A stretch of 64,000 nt of DNA from Flammeovirga agarivorans (GTDB taxonomy: Bacteria; Bacteroidota; Bacteroidia; Cytophagales; Flammeovirgaceae): positions 1,003,449 through 1,067,448 of the forward strand of contig NZ_JABAIL010000002.1 in assembly GCF_012641475.1 (NCBI RefSeq), written 5' to 3'. Below, piece after piece: positions 8,228 through 16,408 of the stretch. The notes beneath the pieces are model-generated. The model was given only the letters and a program-made list of their open reading frames with translations. It was not told the DNA's origin and did not search any database. Numbering within the stretch: position 1 is the stretch's first letter; every line of letters begins with the position of its first letter. Position numbers and translations under genes: made by a program.

Positions 8228-9409
8228 ATGACGATCGCAACCACACAAAAATATACTCTAGGTGATAGCTCATCTAATGCAGATATCACCCATGTTTGGC
8301 TACAAGAAGAAAGTAACGACAGCCTTGTAATCGGCGGTTGTATGCTTTCAAAAAATAACGACGAACAAACTAGATCAACGGTTGACAGTGCTTTCAAAGA
8401 AAGTAAGAAACCACAATTAGCCTTAAAGGAAGCCGCAAATACGATTAAAAATTTTGCAGGTGATGACTATGTGCTTGTCTATTTAAAAGACCGTAGAATG
8501 TGGCACACTAGAAATGGTCAATTAAGAGTTTTTGTGTTTAGAGAAGGTCGTTTTTTATCTCCTCCACATACAAAAAACACCAATGTTGCTACACCTTTTT
8601 TATTAAATGAGGATGATATACTAATTATAGGCAATGCTTCTCTACTTTTTAATACCCCACCAAAGACTTTAAAACAGGTATTCACATCTTCCCTTCCGCA
8701 AGTAATTGCCGAAAGCTTAATTCAGAACAATACGGATAACAATATTGCTTTTTGTGGAGTTCTGCCTTGCGAGTTTTTAAGAGATAATGCTCCAAGTAGA
8801 AATAGAGAAAAAGCGCTTCAAGAAGTTTTTCCATATGAAAAAGAAGCCGACAAAAAACTAGCAAACCCCAATCAAAAGAAAAATCAAATCTACAATTTTG
8901 TTGGGTTCTTACTTTTTGCCCTCCTTGTGATCTTCATGTACACACAAAATAAGGTAAATTGGAAAGGAGAACTCACCAATAAAGATAAAGAGTTAGCTTC
9001 TTTACAGACAAAACTCAATAAAGCCGAAAAAGAAATTGAAGCTTTTAGAAGGTATCAGAAACAACATATTCAATCTATCGCAGAAAGAGATTTTGATGCT
9101 TTTGACAACGAACGCTATAGAATGTATGCTCTTTTTAGAGATACAAGAAGTCGTTTCAACAGAATCCAGATAGCTGAAAAATTCAATATCTATAATCCAT
9201 TAGCTATTGAAGCAAAAGTGGTAATGGATGAGAACTGGTTTATCGTACCTGTAAAAGGCACACACCTGGTTCAAAAAGGAGAAACTTTAAAAAAGATTGC
9301 TGATATGTATTATGACAATCAGAAGGAAGGTATTCAATTGATACAAGAATTCAATCCACAAGTTGTCGAAGGGCACTCTATTTTCCTTCCATTTGAACAA
9401 GAAGACTAA
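8228..9409 (+). CDS. Membrane protein: degenerate PP2C-like domain, TM helix, coiled coil, LysM
   Basis: A 393-residue protein without a signal peptide. Residues 1-185 follow the strand/helix order of PP2C phosphatases: NGQLRVFVFREGRFL stands where GDSRxYLYRxGxL is expected, FLLNEDDILIIGNASLLF where LxxGDxLLLCSDGL is expected, and TDNNIAFCGVL where DNITVVVV is expected. The metal-binding aspartates of the first two motifs are absent, so a pseudophosphatase is inferred. One membrane helix lies at about 222-238, then a coiled coil (about 240-280) rich in Lys/Glu, and a C-terminal LysM domain (THLVQKGETLKKIADMYY...FLPFE). The predicted topology is PP2C-like domain in the cytoplasm, LysM in the periplasm. 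The PP2C assignment is by eye and needs a structure-based test. Confidence 0.6.
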   Translation: MTIATTQKYTLGDSSSNADITHVWLQEESNDSLVIGGCMLSKNNDEQTRSTVDSAFKESKKPQLALKEAANTIKNFAGDDYVLVYLKDRRMWHTRNGQLRVFVFREGRFLSPPHTKNTNVATPFLLNEDDILIIGNASLLFNTPPKTLKQVFTSSLPQVIAESLIQNNTDNNIAFCGVLPCEFLRDNAPSRNREKALQEVFPYEKEADKKLANPNQKKNQIYNFVGFLLFALLVIFMYTQNKVNWKGELTNKDKELASLQTKLNKAEKEIEAFRRYQKQHIQSIAERDFDAFDNERYRMYALFRDTRSRFNRIQIAEKFNIYNPLAIEAKVVMDENWFIVPVKGTHLVQKGETLKKIADMYYDNQKEGIQLIQEFNPQVVEGHSIFLPFEQED

Positions 9410-9562
9410 ACAAATGTTATATTTGTAGTCGTTACAACAACAATCAAACTTTCAAATCAAAAGGAAAGTTAATAACGTATAGGGTATTAGGGGTTCATTG
9501 ACCTCTTTTGTAGTTTTGTAAAAAAGGGATCGTACACCCCACAAGATCAAATAACAATCAAA

Positions 9563-12169
9563 ATGATTCACTCTTTCATTGGTGATTTAGGGCATATTTC
9601 AATTATTGTAGCTTTCGTTACTGCAATAATTGCTGCCATTTCATATCGCCTTACAGCAATAGAAAAAAACGAGGTTGAGAAACAACGCTGGAAAAGTCTT
9701 GCTAGAGGCTCTTTTACCATCCATGGTATTTCCGTTTTCAGTATTGTATGTATTCTATTCTACATGATTTTCAATCACTACTATGAATATCATTATGTAT
9801 GGAGTCACTCTTCAAACAACTTACCGGCATATTATATAGTATCAAGTTTCTGGGAAGGACAAGAAGGTAGTTTCTTAGTTTGGTCGTTTTGGCATGTTCT
9901 AATTGCCTTTTTCATCATTAGAAAGTCTGGTGATTGGGAATTTGATGTTATGTTCATTGTCGCTGCTGTTCAAGCTTTCCTTATTTCAATGGTGCTTGGT
10001 ATTACAGTTTTTGGATCAAAAATAGGCTCTTCTCCATTTATATTATTAAGAGACGCTATTGAAGCTCCGGTATTCGCTACTAATCCGAATTTTGTTCCCG
10101 AAGATGGTACTGGATTAAATCCACTACTACAAAATATTTGGATGGTGATTCACCCTCCTACCTTATTTATGGGTTTTGCTCTTACATTGGTTCCATTTGC
10201 ATTTGTAATTTCAGCTTTATTGAAAAAAGATTACCAAGGTTGGGTTAAACCAAGTATGGGATGGGTAATCCTAGCTATCTCCGTTTTAGGTATTGGTATT
10301 ATGATGGGTGCTTACTGGGCCTATGAAACCTTAAACTTTGGTGGTTATTGGAACTGGGACCCAGTAGAAAATGCAGTATATGTACCTTGGTTAATTTTAG
10401 TAGCAGGTCTTCATTTAATGATCATTCAACATAAGAGCTTTGCTGCTTTAAAAACTAGTATGATTCTAGTGGTAAGTGCTTTTATCTTAATTTTATATTC
10501 AACTTTTCTTACAAGATCTGGTGTATTGGGAGAGGCTTCAGTCCACTCGTTTACAGACTTAGGTCTTTCAGGACAACTATTATTATACCTTATCTTCTTT
10601 ACGGCAATTGCCATTGTATTATTTGTAGGAAGATGGAAAAGTATGCCTTCAGATCCTGAAGAAGCATCTGCATATAGCCCAGAGTTCTGGTTATTCATAG
10701 GTTCTACAGTATTAACTCTTATGAGTTTCCAAGTGTTAGTACCTACTTCAATTCCTGCTTGGAATGCACTTCTTTCTAACTTTGGAATAGAATCAAATGT
10801 TGCTCCTCCAGCTGATGCAGTAGCTTTCTATACTAAATTCCAACTTTGGTTTGCGGTAGCATTAGCATTAGTATCAGGTACAACACAATTCTTCTTCTGG
10901 AAGAGATTAAATAAAGAAAACATCTGGAGTACATTATCAATACCTTATGTAGCAACTATGTTGATTACAGCATTAATCATCATTTTAGGCAATGTACACC
11001 AACCTACATACATCATCCTTTTAACCGCTGCAATATTCAGTTTAGTAGCAAATACTCAAGTATTGATTCAGTATACTAAAGGTAAAATTGCTGTATCTGG
11101 AGGTTCTGTCAGCCATATCGGGGTTGCATTGATGTTATTAGGTATCTTAAGTTCTTCTGGATACGAACAAGTGATCTCGTTGAATACTTCAGGTAGAATT
11201 TATAATAGTGAATTCCCTGAGGAAATGAACAAAGAGAATGTCCTTCTTTTTAGAGGTCACTCGAAAAGAATGGGTAAATACTACTTAACATACAAAGGTC
11301 CAAGGTTAACTTCTCAAGATGTCCCTGGATATTTCAATAAAGACTTTGTGAAGCAAAAGGCATCAGATCCTTATAAGGCAGTAGTTGTTGAAGATATTAT
11401 TGTAGATGGTGAAACTAAAGCCCAAGTTGGCGATGAAATCCAAATTTACAATGAAAATATCTACTACGAGATCGAATATAAGAGTGATGATGGAGAAATG
11501 TTCTCCTTATTCCCTAGAGTTCAAGACAATGAAGATATGGGACCTATCCCATCTCCAGATATTGCCTCATTCTGGAACAAGGACATGTATACTCACATCA
11601 CAAACTTAGCTGTAAGTGATGAAGAAGTAGAATGGACAATGCAAGACCCTCTGAAAATGTCTATAGGTGATACTACCTACCTAAATGATTATGTAGTAAT
11701 TTTTGATGGTGTAAAACCACTTGAAAAAGCTCCAGGCTATAACATCAAACCAGAAGATGTCGCTTTACAAGCAACACTTAGAGTTTTAGTAGGAAATAAC
11801 AAAAGTATCGATTTAAAACCTTCATATATTCTTACAAAAGTAAAACGTATGGGTATTGATGGTGTAATGGAAGATTGGGAAGCAGGTATGCTACCTTCAA
11901 CAGATAGAGAGCTTGGTTTACGAGTTGTCTTAAAAGAAATTCTCCCTAAAGAAAACTCTTTTGTATTTACTGCTGAAACTACTCAAAAGGATTGGGTAAT
12001 CATGAAAGCTGTTGAAAAACCATTCATCAGTATCCTTTGGATTGGTACTATCTTATTAGGTATAGGTACAGGTATTTCTTCATACAGACGCTTTAAAGAG
12101 GCAAAACAGAAGAATAAAGGAAGTAAAAACGCTATCAATTCTGATAAAAAAGAGAATGTGTTAGTATAA
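9563..12169 (+). CDS. ccmF: Cytochrome c maturation protein CcmF
   Basis: An 868-residue polytopic membrane protein with the heme-handling signature FGGYWNWDPVENAVYVPW (tryptophan-rich WWD domain, about residue 258) and the conserved EGSFLVWSFWH and HPPTLFMGF segments. CcmF is the heme lyase core that ligates heme to CxxCH apocytochromes at the outer face of the cytoplasmic membrane. It is longer than proteobacterial CcmF (about 650) because of a soluble region at about 535-830 before the last helix, as in other Bacteroidota. The other ccm genes begin 1.3 kb downstream, beyond a terminator and an opposite-strand lipoprotein gene. Confidence 0.93.
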   Translation: MIHSFIGDLGHISIIVAFVTAIIAAISYRLTAIEKNEVEKQRWKSLARGSFTIHGISVFSIVCILFYMIFNHYYEYHYVWSHSSNNLPAYYIVSSFWEGQEGSFLVWSFWHVLIAFFIIRKSGDWEFDVMFIVAAVQAFLISMVLGITVFGSKIGSSPFILLRDAIEAPVFATNPNFVPEDGTGLNPLLQNIWMVIHPPTLFMGFALTLVPFAFVISALLKKDYQGWVKPSMGWVILAISVLGIGIMMGAYWAYETLNFGGYWNWDPVENAVYVPWLILVAGLHLMIIQHKSFAALKTSMILVVSAFILILYSTFLTRSGVLGEASVHSFTDLGLSGQLLLYLIFFTAIAIVLFVGRWKSMPSDPEEASAYSPEFWLFIGSTVLTLMSFQVLVPTSIPAWNALLSNFGIESNVAPPADAVAFYTKFQLWFAVALALVSGTTQFFFWKRLNKENIWSTLSIPYVATMLITALIIILGNVHQPTYIILLTAAIFSLVANTQVLIQYTKGKIAVSGGSVSHIGVALMLLGILSSSGYEQVISLNTSGRIYNSEFPEEMNKENVLLFRGHSKRMGKYYLTYKGPRLTSQDVPGYFNKDFVKQKASDPYKAVVVEDIIVDGETKAQVGDEIQIYNENIYYEIEYKSDDGEMFSLFPRVQDNEDMGPIPSPDIASFWNKDMYTHITNLAVSDEEVEWTMQDPLKMSIGDTTYLNDYVVIFDGVKPLEKAPGYNIKPEDVALQATLRVLVGNNKSIDLKPSYILTKVKRMGIDGVMEDWEAGMLPSTDRELGLRVVLKEILPKENSFVFTAETTQKDWVIMKAVEKPFISILWIGTILLGIGTGISSYRRFKEAKQKNKGSKNAINSDKKENVLV

Positions 12170-12200
12170 TCTATACAACATTCAATTAATAAATAGACAT

Positions 12201-12240
12201 AAAAAAGAGCAATGAATCTAGTAATTCATTGCTCTTTTTT
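12201..12240. terminator. Strong bidirectional terminator after ccmF
   Basis: AAAAAAGAGCAATGAAT pairs with ATTCATTGCTCTTTTTT around a six-base loop, between convergent ccmF (+) and the lipoprotein gene at 12296 (-). Confidence 0.92.
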
Positions 12241-12295
12241 GTATCTACAATACCCTATGGATACTTAAGTTGAGAAGAAATAGTAAATATTTTGA

Positions 12296-13264
12296 CTACC
12301 AATCTTCTTCAGGTTTAGCAGGTGTATTTGCATCTTGTTCATCATCTGGTAAACTATCCATTGGATTTTCCTCTTGACTTTCAGCTGCAGCTGCTTCCTC
12401 TTTTTCTAATTCCTTTTGTAGTCTGATCTGCTCTAATGAATCTTCTTTCGCTACTTTCAATAAAGAATCTGATTCATATTTTGCTAACTGACTATTATAT
12501 TTTTCATCCAGAACCCTTTTTGGAATCATATAATTTTTAGGTTTCCAGATCTCGTACCATTTTCTTTTTACTAAATACATTGAATCAGGTACAATAAAGA
12601 AACCAGCTCTCATACTATCTTCCCTTGCTACAATATGACCATACTTCTGTAGATATACTTCTGCATCATACATCATTGGAGGCATAGAGTCACTGACAAT
12701 AAGGTCTTCATCATCATCATTTTGATCAGGAAGTTCCTTTGCTACAATAGAATCATCATAACCTGGACCTCCACCAAACATTAAGTTTTCAAGAGAATCA
12801 CTAGAACTTACCAGGTATACACTATCTTCTGCTATAAATTCAATGGTAGAATCCTCATCAACTACTGGATAAGGGTTCTTTGTTAAACCAATAATATAGT
12901 TAGGATAATTTTTACTGCTCAGTTTTTCTTCTTTGTTTGTTAGCTTTCCATAGAAGCCTCCTCTAGGTTTCACTGTACCACTCCACTCCATTTCTCTTGA
13001 AGCATACAGTTCTTCTTCCTTCGCAGTAGAGTCATCTACGAAGTAGCTAATATAGGAATACGAACCTTTAACCGTCATGGTCGAATCATCTCCTAAAGGA
13101 AGAAAATAGTCGCCATCAGGGTTAGATGCCTTATTCACGTAATACAAACTATTGGGATCATCTTTTTGATAGAAGACACTCACATAGGCTGGGCAAACCT
13201 TGGGCACACATCCATCTAATAGCAAGCAAAAGACAATACCAAAGTATAAAAAAGTTTGTTTCAT
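12296..13264 (-). CDS. Lipoprotein of unknown function inside the ccm region
   Basis: 322 residues with a lipoprotein signal (MKQTFLYFGIVFCLLLDGC, lipobox LDGC), so it is predicted to be lipid-anchored. The mature part starts VPKVCPAYVSVFYQ. It contains a stretch of Asp/Ser-rich sequence (about 135-200), the segment RKWYEIWKPKNYMIPKRVL and a long charged tail with DSL-type and EEAAAAE repeats that is probably disordered or helical. I do not recognise a domain. The gene lies on the opposite strand between ccmF and ccmB; whether it has anything to do with cytochrome c maturation cannot be told from position alone. Confidence 0.75.
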   Translation of the reverse strand: MKQTFLYFGIVFCLLLDGCVPKVCPAYVSVFYQKDDPNSLYYVNKASNPDGDYFLPLGDDSTMTVKGSYSYISYFVDDSTAKEEELYASREMEWSGTVKPRGGFYGKLTNKEEKLSSKNYPNYIIGLTKNPYPVVDEDSTIEFIAEDSVYLVSSSDSLENLMFGGGPGYDDSIVAKELPDQNDDDEDLIVSDSMPPMMYDAEVYLQKYGHIVAREDSMRAGFFIVPDSMYLVKRKWYEIWKPKNYMIPKRVLDEKYNSQLAKYESDSLLKVAKEDSLEQIRLQKELEKEEAAAAESQEENPMDSLPDDEQDANTPAKPEEDW

Positions 13265-13461
13265 AAAATATTTAATACCTCCATTACAACAGCAAAATTG
13301 ATGGAGTTTTCCGCTTCAATCAAATTATGAGAAAAATATTCTATCAATTTTAAAGAATATTTAAATGTTCATCGCATATAAAGTGCCAAAAAAAGTTCAG
13401 TTGCTTTGTAATTGGATGTATTGTTGATTTTTTGGTAATTTGCGAAGCAGAAAAGAAGATT

Positions 13462-14136
13462 ATGAAATCAATAATAGCAGAAATAGGAATATTAGTCCGA
13501 AAAGAGGTTGAGTTAGAATGGAGAGAAAGGTCTAATCTTAATGGTTTATTATTATTTACAGTAAGCACTATTTTTGTTTGTTACCTGAGTTTCAATCAAA
13601 AAAGAGTGGAGCTATCGCCAATTACTTGGAATACTCTTTTTTGGATTATCCAATTATTTGCTGCCTTAAATGGAGCAGCTAAAAGTTTCAACCAAGAGGC
13701 AAAAGGGCGATTCTTCTATTACTACCAAATGGTAAGCCCCCAATCCATCATCTTGTCCAAGATGATTTACAATGCCTTCTTAATGTTAATCATCGCATTC
13801 CTCGGATTAGGGGTTTATAGTGTTGTACTTGGCAACCCTGTACAAGACCCTTTATTATTCTATGGTAGTGTGTGTTTAGGAGCCATTGGTTTTGCATCAT
13901 CACTGACGATGGTATCTGGTATTGCTTCCAAGGTTCAAGGAAACAATACATTAATGGCAATATTAGGGCTACCAGCAATCCTTCCAATGATATTAATGCT
14001 TATTAAAATTTCTAAAAATGCGATGGACGGAATAGCCCGTAGTCAAAGTATGGACGAATTCTTAGTTATTTTTGCTATTGATGTTATTGTAATTACGGTT
14101 TCTTATCTCCTCTTTCCGTATCTTTGGAGGAGTTAA
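13462..14136 (+). CDS. ccmB: Heme exporter subunit CcmB
   Basis: Starting at the ATG at 13462 the product is 224 residues; a start at 13432 would add ten poorly fitting residues. It has about six membrane helices and CcmB hallmarks: LVRKEVELEWRERSNLNGLL near the N-terminus, the central FNQEAKGRFFYYYQMVSPQSI, and GLPAILPMILMLIKIS near the end. CcmB is the membrane subunit of the CcmABC transporter that releases holo-CcmE from CcmC. No ccmA ATPase gene is adjacent, so it must lie elsewhere. ccmC follows after 24 bases. Confidence 0.9.
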   Translation: MKSIIAEIGILVRKEVELEWRERSNLNGLLLFTVSTIFVCYLSFNQKRVELSPITWNTLFWIIQLFAALNGAAKSFNQEAKGRFFYYYQMVSPQSIILSKMIYNAFLMLIIAFLGLGVYSVVLGNPVQDPLLFYGSVCLGAIGFASSLTMVSGIASKVQGNNTLMAILGLPAILPMILMLIKISKNAMDGIARSQSMDEFLVIFAIDVIVITVSYLLFPYLWRS

Positions 14137-14160
14137 ATTAATAAATTAAACAATTCACAA

Positions 14161-14826
14161 ATGAAAAGTGCTTGGTGGAAAATCACCGCAATAGTTCTTC
14201 TCGCTTACACTCTGATTATCGGACTCCTGATGGACGTTCCTAGATTAGCGATTTTAAATGAAACGATTCGTAATTTATTCTTCCACGTTCCAATGTGGTT
14301 CGGAATGATTCTCGTTCTTCTAGGTTCAATGGTATATTCAATTAAATATTTGAGACATCACAGAATTGAGGACGATATCTGGGCTAATGAATTAACAAAT
14401 ACAGGAATAGTATTCGGTATATTAGGTATTTTAACTGGTGCCGTTTGGGCCAAATACACTTGGGGTGACTGGTGGAGTGGAGACCCTAAACAAAACGCCG
14501 CTGCTGGTGGTTTAATGTTTTACTTCGCTTATGTAATTCTGAGAGGTGCTTTTAAAGATGAAGAGCAAAAGGCAAGAATAAGTGCTATTTGGAATATCTT
14601 CGCTTTTGCTGTTTTTATTCCACTAATTTTCGTCTTACCTCGTTTAACTGATTCGTTACATCCTGGTAATGGTGGAAACCCTGGTTTTAATGCTTATGAC
14701 ATGGATAGTAAATTACGTATGGTATTTTACCCTGCAGTAATAGGTTGGACACTAATAGGCGTCTGGTTCGCTCAATTAAGAGTAAGAGCCAAAAAAATTG
14801 AGAATATTATTTTAGAAAACGATTAA
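14161..14826 (+). CDS. ccmC: Heme-handling protein CcmC
   Basis: 221 residues with about six membrane helices. The tryptophan-rich signature WGDWWSGDPKQNAA lies at about residue 100, with conserved histidines in FFHVPMW (about 41) and LHPG (about 165), as expected for axial heme ligands in CcmC. It transfers heme to CcmE in the first step of system I cytochrome c maturation. It belongs to the ccmB-C-D-E transcription unit; the next gene starts 12 bases downstream. Confidence 0.94.
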   Translation: MKSAWWKITAIVLLAYTLIIGLLMDVPRLAILNETIRNLFFHVPMWFGMILVLLGSMVYSIKYLRHHRIEDDIWANELTNTGIVFGILGILTGAVWAKYTWGDWWSGDPKQNAAAGGLMFYFAYVILRGAFKDEEQKARISAIWNIFAFAVFIPLIFVLPRLTDSLHPGNGGNPGFNAYDMDSKLRMVFYPAVIGWTLIGVWFAQLRVRAKKIENIILEND

Positions 14827-14838
14827 GGTATATAATAG

Positions 14839-15090
14839 ATGAAAAAGTTATTTTCCAGTTTACTTCTTTGGGGTATGATGATAGTCAATACCTTAGCTCA
14901 AGGTAAAATCCCTACAACAGAAAGTGATTATGTAAATAATAGCGTAGAAATGGCTGATGCTATGAGAGCTGATGGCAAAATCTATGTAGTAGTTGCAGTG
15001 ATTGTTACTTTATGGGTAGGATTGATTGTTTACTTGATCAATACTGACCAGAAATTAAAGAAGCTAGAACAATTGGTTAACGACAAATAA
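14839..15090 (+). CDS. ccmD: CcmD-family small membrane protein
   Basis: 83 residues: a signal-like hydrophobic N-terminus (to about TLAQ), a short linker with YVNNSVEMADAMRADGKIY, one membrane helix (VVVAVIVTLWVGLIVYLI) and a short charged tail (NTDQKLKKLEQLV). This is the Bacteroidota form of CcmD, which carries an N-terminal signal lacking in proteobacterial CcmD. In model systems CcmD stabilises the CcmC-CcmE complex and helps holo-CcmE release. The position between ccmC and ccmE is the strongest support. Confidence 0.82.
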   Translation: MKKLFSSLLLWGMMIVNTLAQGKIPTTESDYVNNSVEMADAMRADGKIYVVVAVIVTLWVGLIVYLINTDQKLKKLEQLVNDK

Positions 15091-15101
15091 AAATTACACC
15101 C

Positions 15102-15515
15102 ATGAAAAAGTCACATATTTTCGGTTTGATCATCATTGGTATTATGATTAGTATCCTTGTAGTTACTGCAGGAGATGCTAGTGCATATGTAGATTTCTCT
15201 ACAGCTTATGAATTAGCTCATGATGGTGATGAAAACAAAGTTCATGTTATTGGTGAACTTCAAAAAGACAAAAATGGAAACGTTATTGGCATCCAATACG
15301 ATCCTGCTCAAGACGCCAATTATTTGGCTTTTAACCTTGTCGATGACAAGAATGTAATGAAGAGAGTCGTTTGTTATTCTCCTCCTGCTTCAATGAGAGA
15401 TTTTGAAAAATCTGAAAAAGTAGTAGTGATCGGTAGAGCAAAGAAAGACGGTGATTTTATTGCTTCAGAAATCTTAATGAAATGTCCTTCTAAATACGAA
15501 GAGACACAACTTTAA
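15102..15515 (+). CDS. ccmE: Heme chaperone CcmE, Cys-x3-Tyr variant
   Basis: A 137-residue protein with an N-terminal membrane anchor (about 5-25) and an OB-fold domain (VHVIGELQKDKNGNVIG ... KVVVIGRAKKDGDFIASEILMKC). In Escherichia coli CcmE, heme is bound covalently by His130 in the sequence HxxxY. Here the aligned motif reads KCPSKYEE, i.e. Cys-Pro-Ser-Lys-Tyr, with no His. CxxxY CcmE proteins are known from some archaea and Desulfovibrio (called system I*), where CcmH is absent. No ccmG or ccmH lies nearby, in line with that. The gene ends the ccmBCDE unit. Confidence 0.92.
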   Translation: MKKSHIFGLIIIGIMISILVVTAGDASAYVDFSTAYELAHDGDENKVHVIGELQKDKNGNVIGIQYDPAQDANYLAFNLVDDKNVMKRVVCYSPPASMRDFEKSEKVVVIGRAKKDGDFIASEILMKCPSKYEETQL

Positions 15516-15540
15516 GACAAAGAATACTAGAATATAAAAA

Positions 15541-15567
15541 GGCTCAATACAATTTACGTATTGAGCC
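15541..15567. terminator. Hairpin between convergent ccmE and cytidylate-kinase-like gene
   Basis: Perfect 10-bp stem GGCTCAATAC / GTATTGAGCC with a seven-base loop, preceded by an A-run (15536-15540) and followed by a T-rich stretch. It is likely to terminate both units, better on the minus strand where the T-run follows directly. Confidence 0.75.
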
Positions 15568-15576
15568 TTATCTATT

Positions 15577-16326
15577 TTATACAGAAACTTTTTGCTTCTG
15601 TTCCTTTTCTTTTTCTCTTCTCAGGTCTTTCACTTTTGCATTTGTAAAAGATAAAAGGTAATCTGCTAAAGTACTATCATCAAGTCTTGTTCTATCAATT
15701 ACAGTATCATAAGATTCTCTCTTACCTTTTCCGATATGCTCTAGAAAATCATTTCTCAATTTAGAGTACTTCAACATTTTGAGTTTTGCATCTTGAAAGC
15801 CCAAATTGTGATTTTCCATAATCTTTGCAACTCTAAATTGATAATTGCTATTCACCTTAATCCTTAGAGCATTCGATAACCCTTCAGCATAGAATCCTCC
15901 TCCTCTGCCTAAAATTATCACATTACCTCTTTCAAAGTAGGCATGAATTATAGACTTTAATGTACTATCCAATTTACCATCCAACTTATTATAGCTTGGA
16001 CTAAACGAATGAATCAACTGCTCAATAAGTCCTTTCTTTTCTTGTGGAACGTATTCTGCAATATCTTTGTATTCAAGATGCAATTCTTCAGATAAATCTC
16101 TGATCACAGAGGTATCTATAAGGAGCCACTTTTTAGGACAAAGGTCAAACCCTATTTCTTCCTTATTTAACCGATCTACCAAAAGTTGAGCTACTTTTTT
16201 TACAGAAGAGCCATACTCTCTAGAGATCGTTAATACTATTCCTTGAGAGTTAGGTCGATAATGAGAAGAACGATTAAATTCCATCTCAAGATTCTTAATC
16301 AATTGATTGAGGACATTCGCTTTCAT
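15577..16326 (-). CDS. Cytidylate kinase-like family protein
   Basis: 249 residues. The start TISREYGSSVKKVAQLLVDRL is the P-loop-region signature of the cytidylate-kinase-like family (PF13189), although the classical GxxxxGK(S/T) loop is not obvious. NVIILGRGGGFYAE and the Arg-rich lid region (RVAKIMENHNL...KLRNDFLEHIGKGKRESYD) are also family features. The substrate of these proteins is unknown; a nucleotide kinase role is inferred only from the fold. The C-terminus is a highly basic/acidic helix (RREKEKEQKQKVSV). An inverted repeat in the leader overlaps the start codon (see 16325-16400). Confidence 0.8.
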   Translation of the reverse strand: MKANVLNQLIKNLEMEFNRSSHYRPNSQGIVLTISREYGSSVKKVAQLLVDRLNKEEIGFDLCPKKWLLIDTSVIRDLSEELHLEYKDIAEYVPQEKKGLIEQLIHSFSPSYNKLDGKLDSTLKSIIHAYFERGNVIILGRGGGFYAEGLSNALRIKVNSNYQFRVAKIMENHNLGFQDAKLKMLKYSKLRNDFLEHIGKGKRESYDTVIDRTRLDDSTLADYLLSFTNAKVKDLRREKEKEQKQKVSV

Positions 16327-16400
16327 GACAGTTATGTTTTAAGGTGTTTTTATATAAATGTAATTTAAACACTTATATACTTTTTTACATTGACTGTCAT
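16325..16400 (-). promoter_or_regulatory. Possible leader structure covering the start codon
   Basis: In the leader of the cytidylate-kinase-like gene, ATGACAGT (16393-16400 read on the minus strand) pairs with ACTGTCAT at 16325-16332, which includes two bases of the start codon. Inside lies a smaller GTGTTT/AAACAC pair (16344-16349 and 16367-16372). The result could be a branched hairpin hiding the initiation site. The arms are short and the region is AT-rich, so this is only a candidate. Confidence 0.3.
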
Positions 16401-16408
16401 CACCAAAC

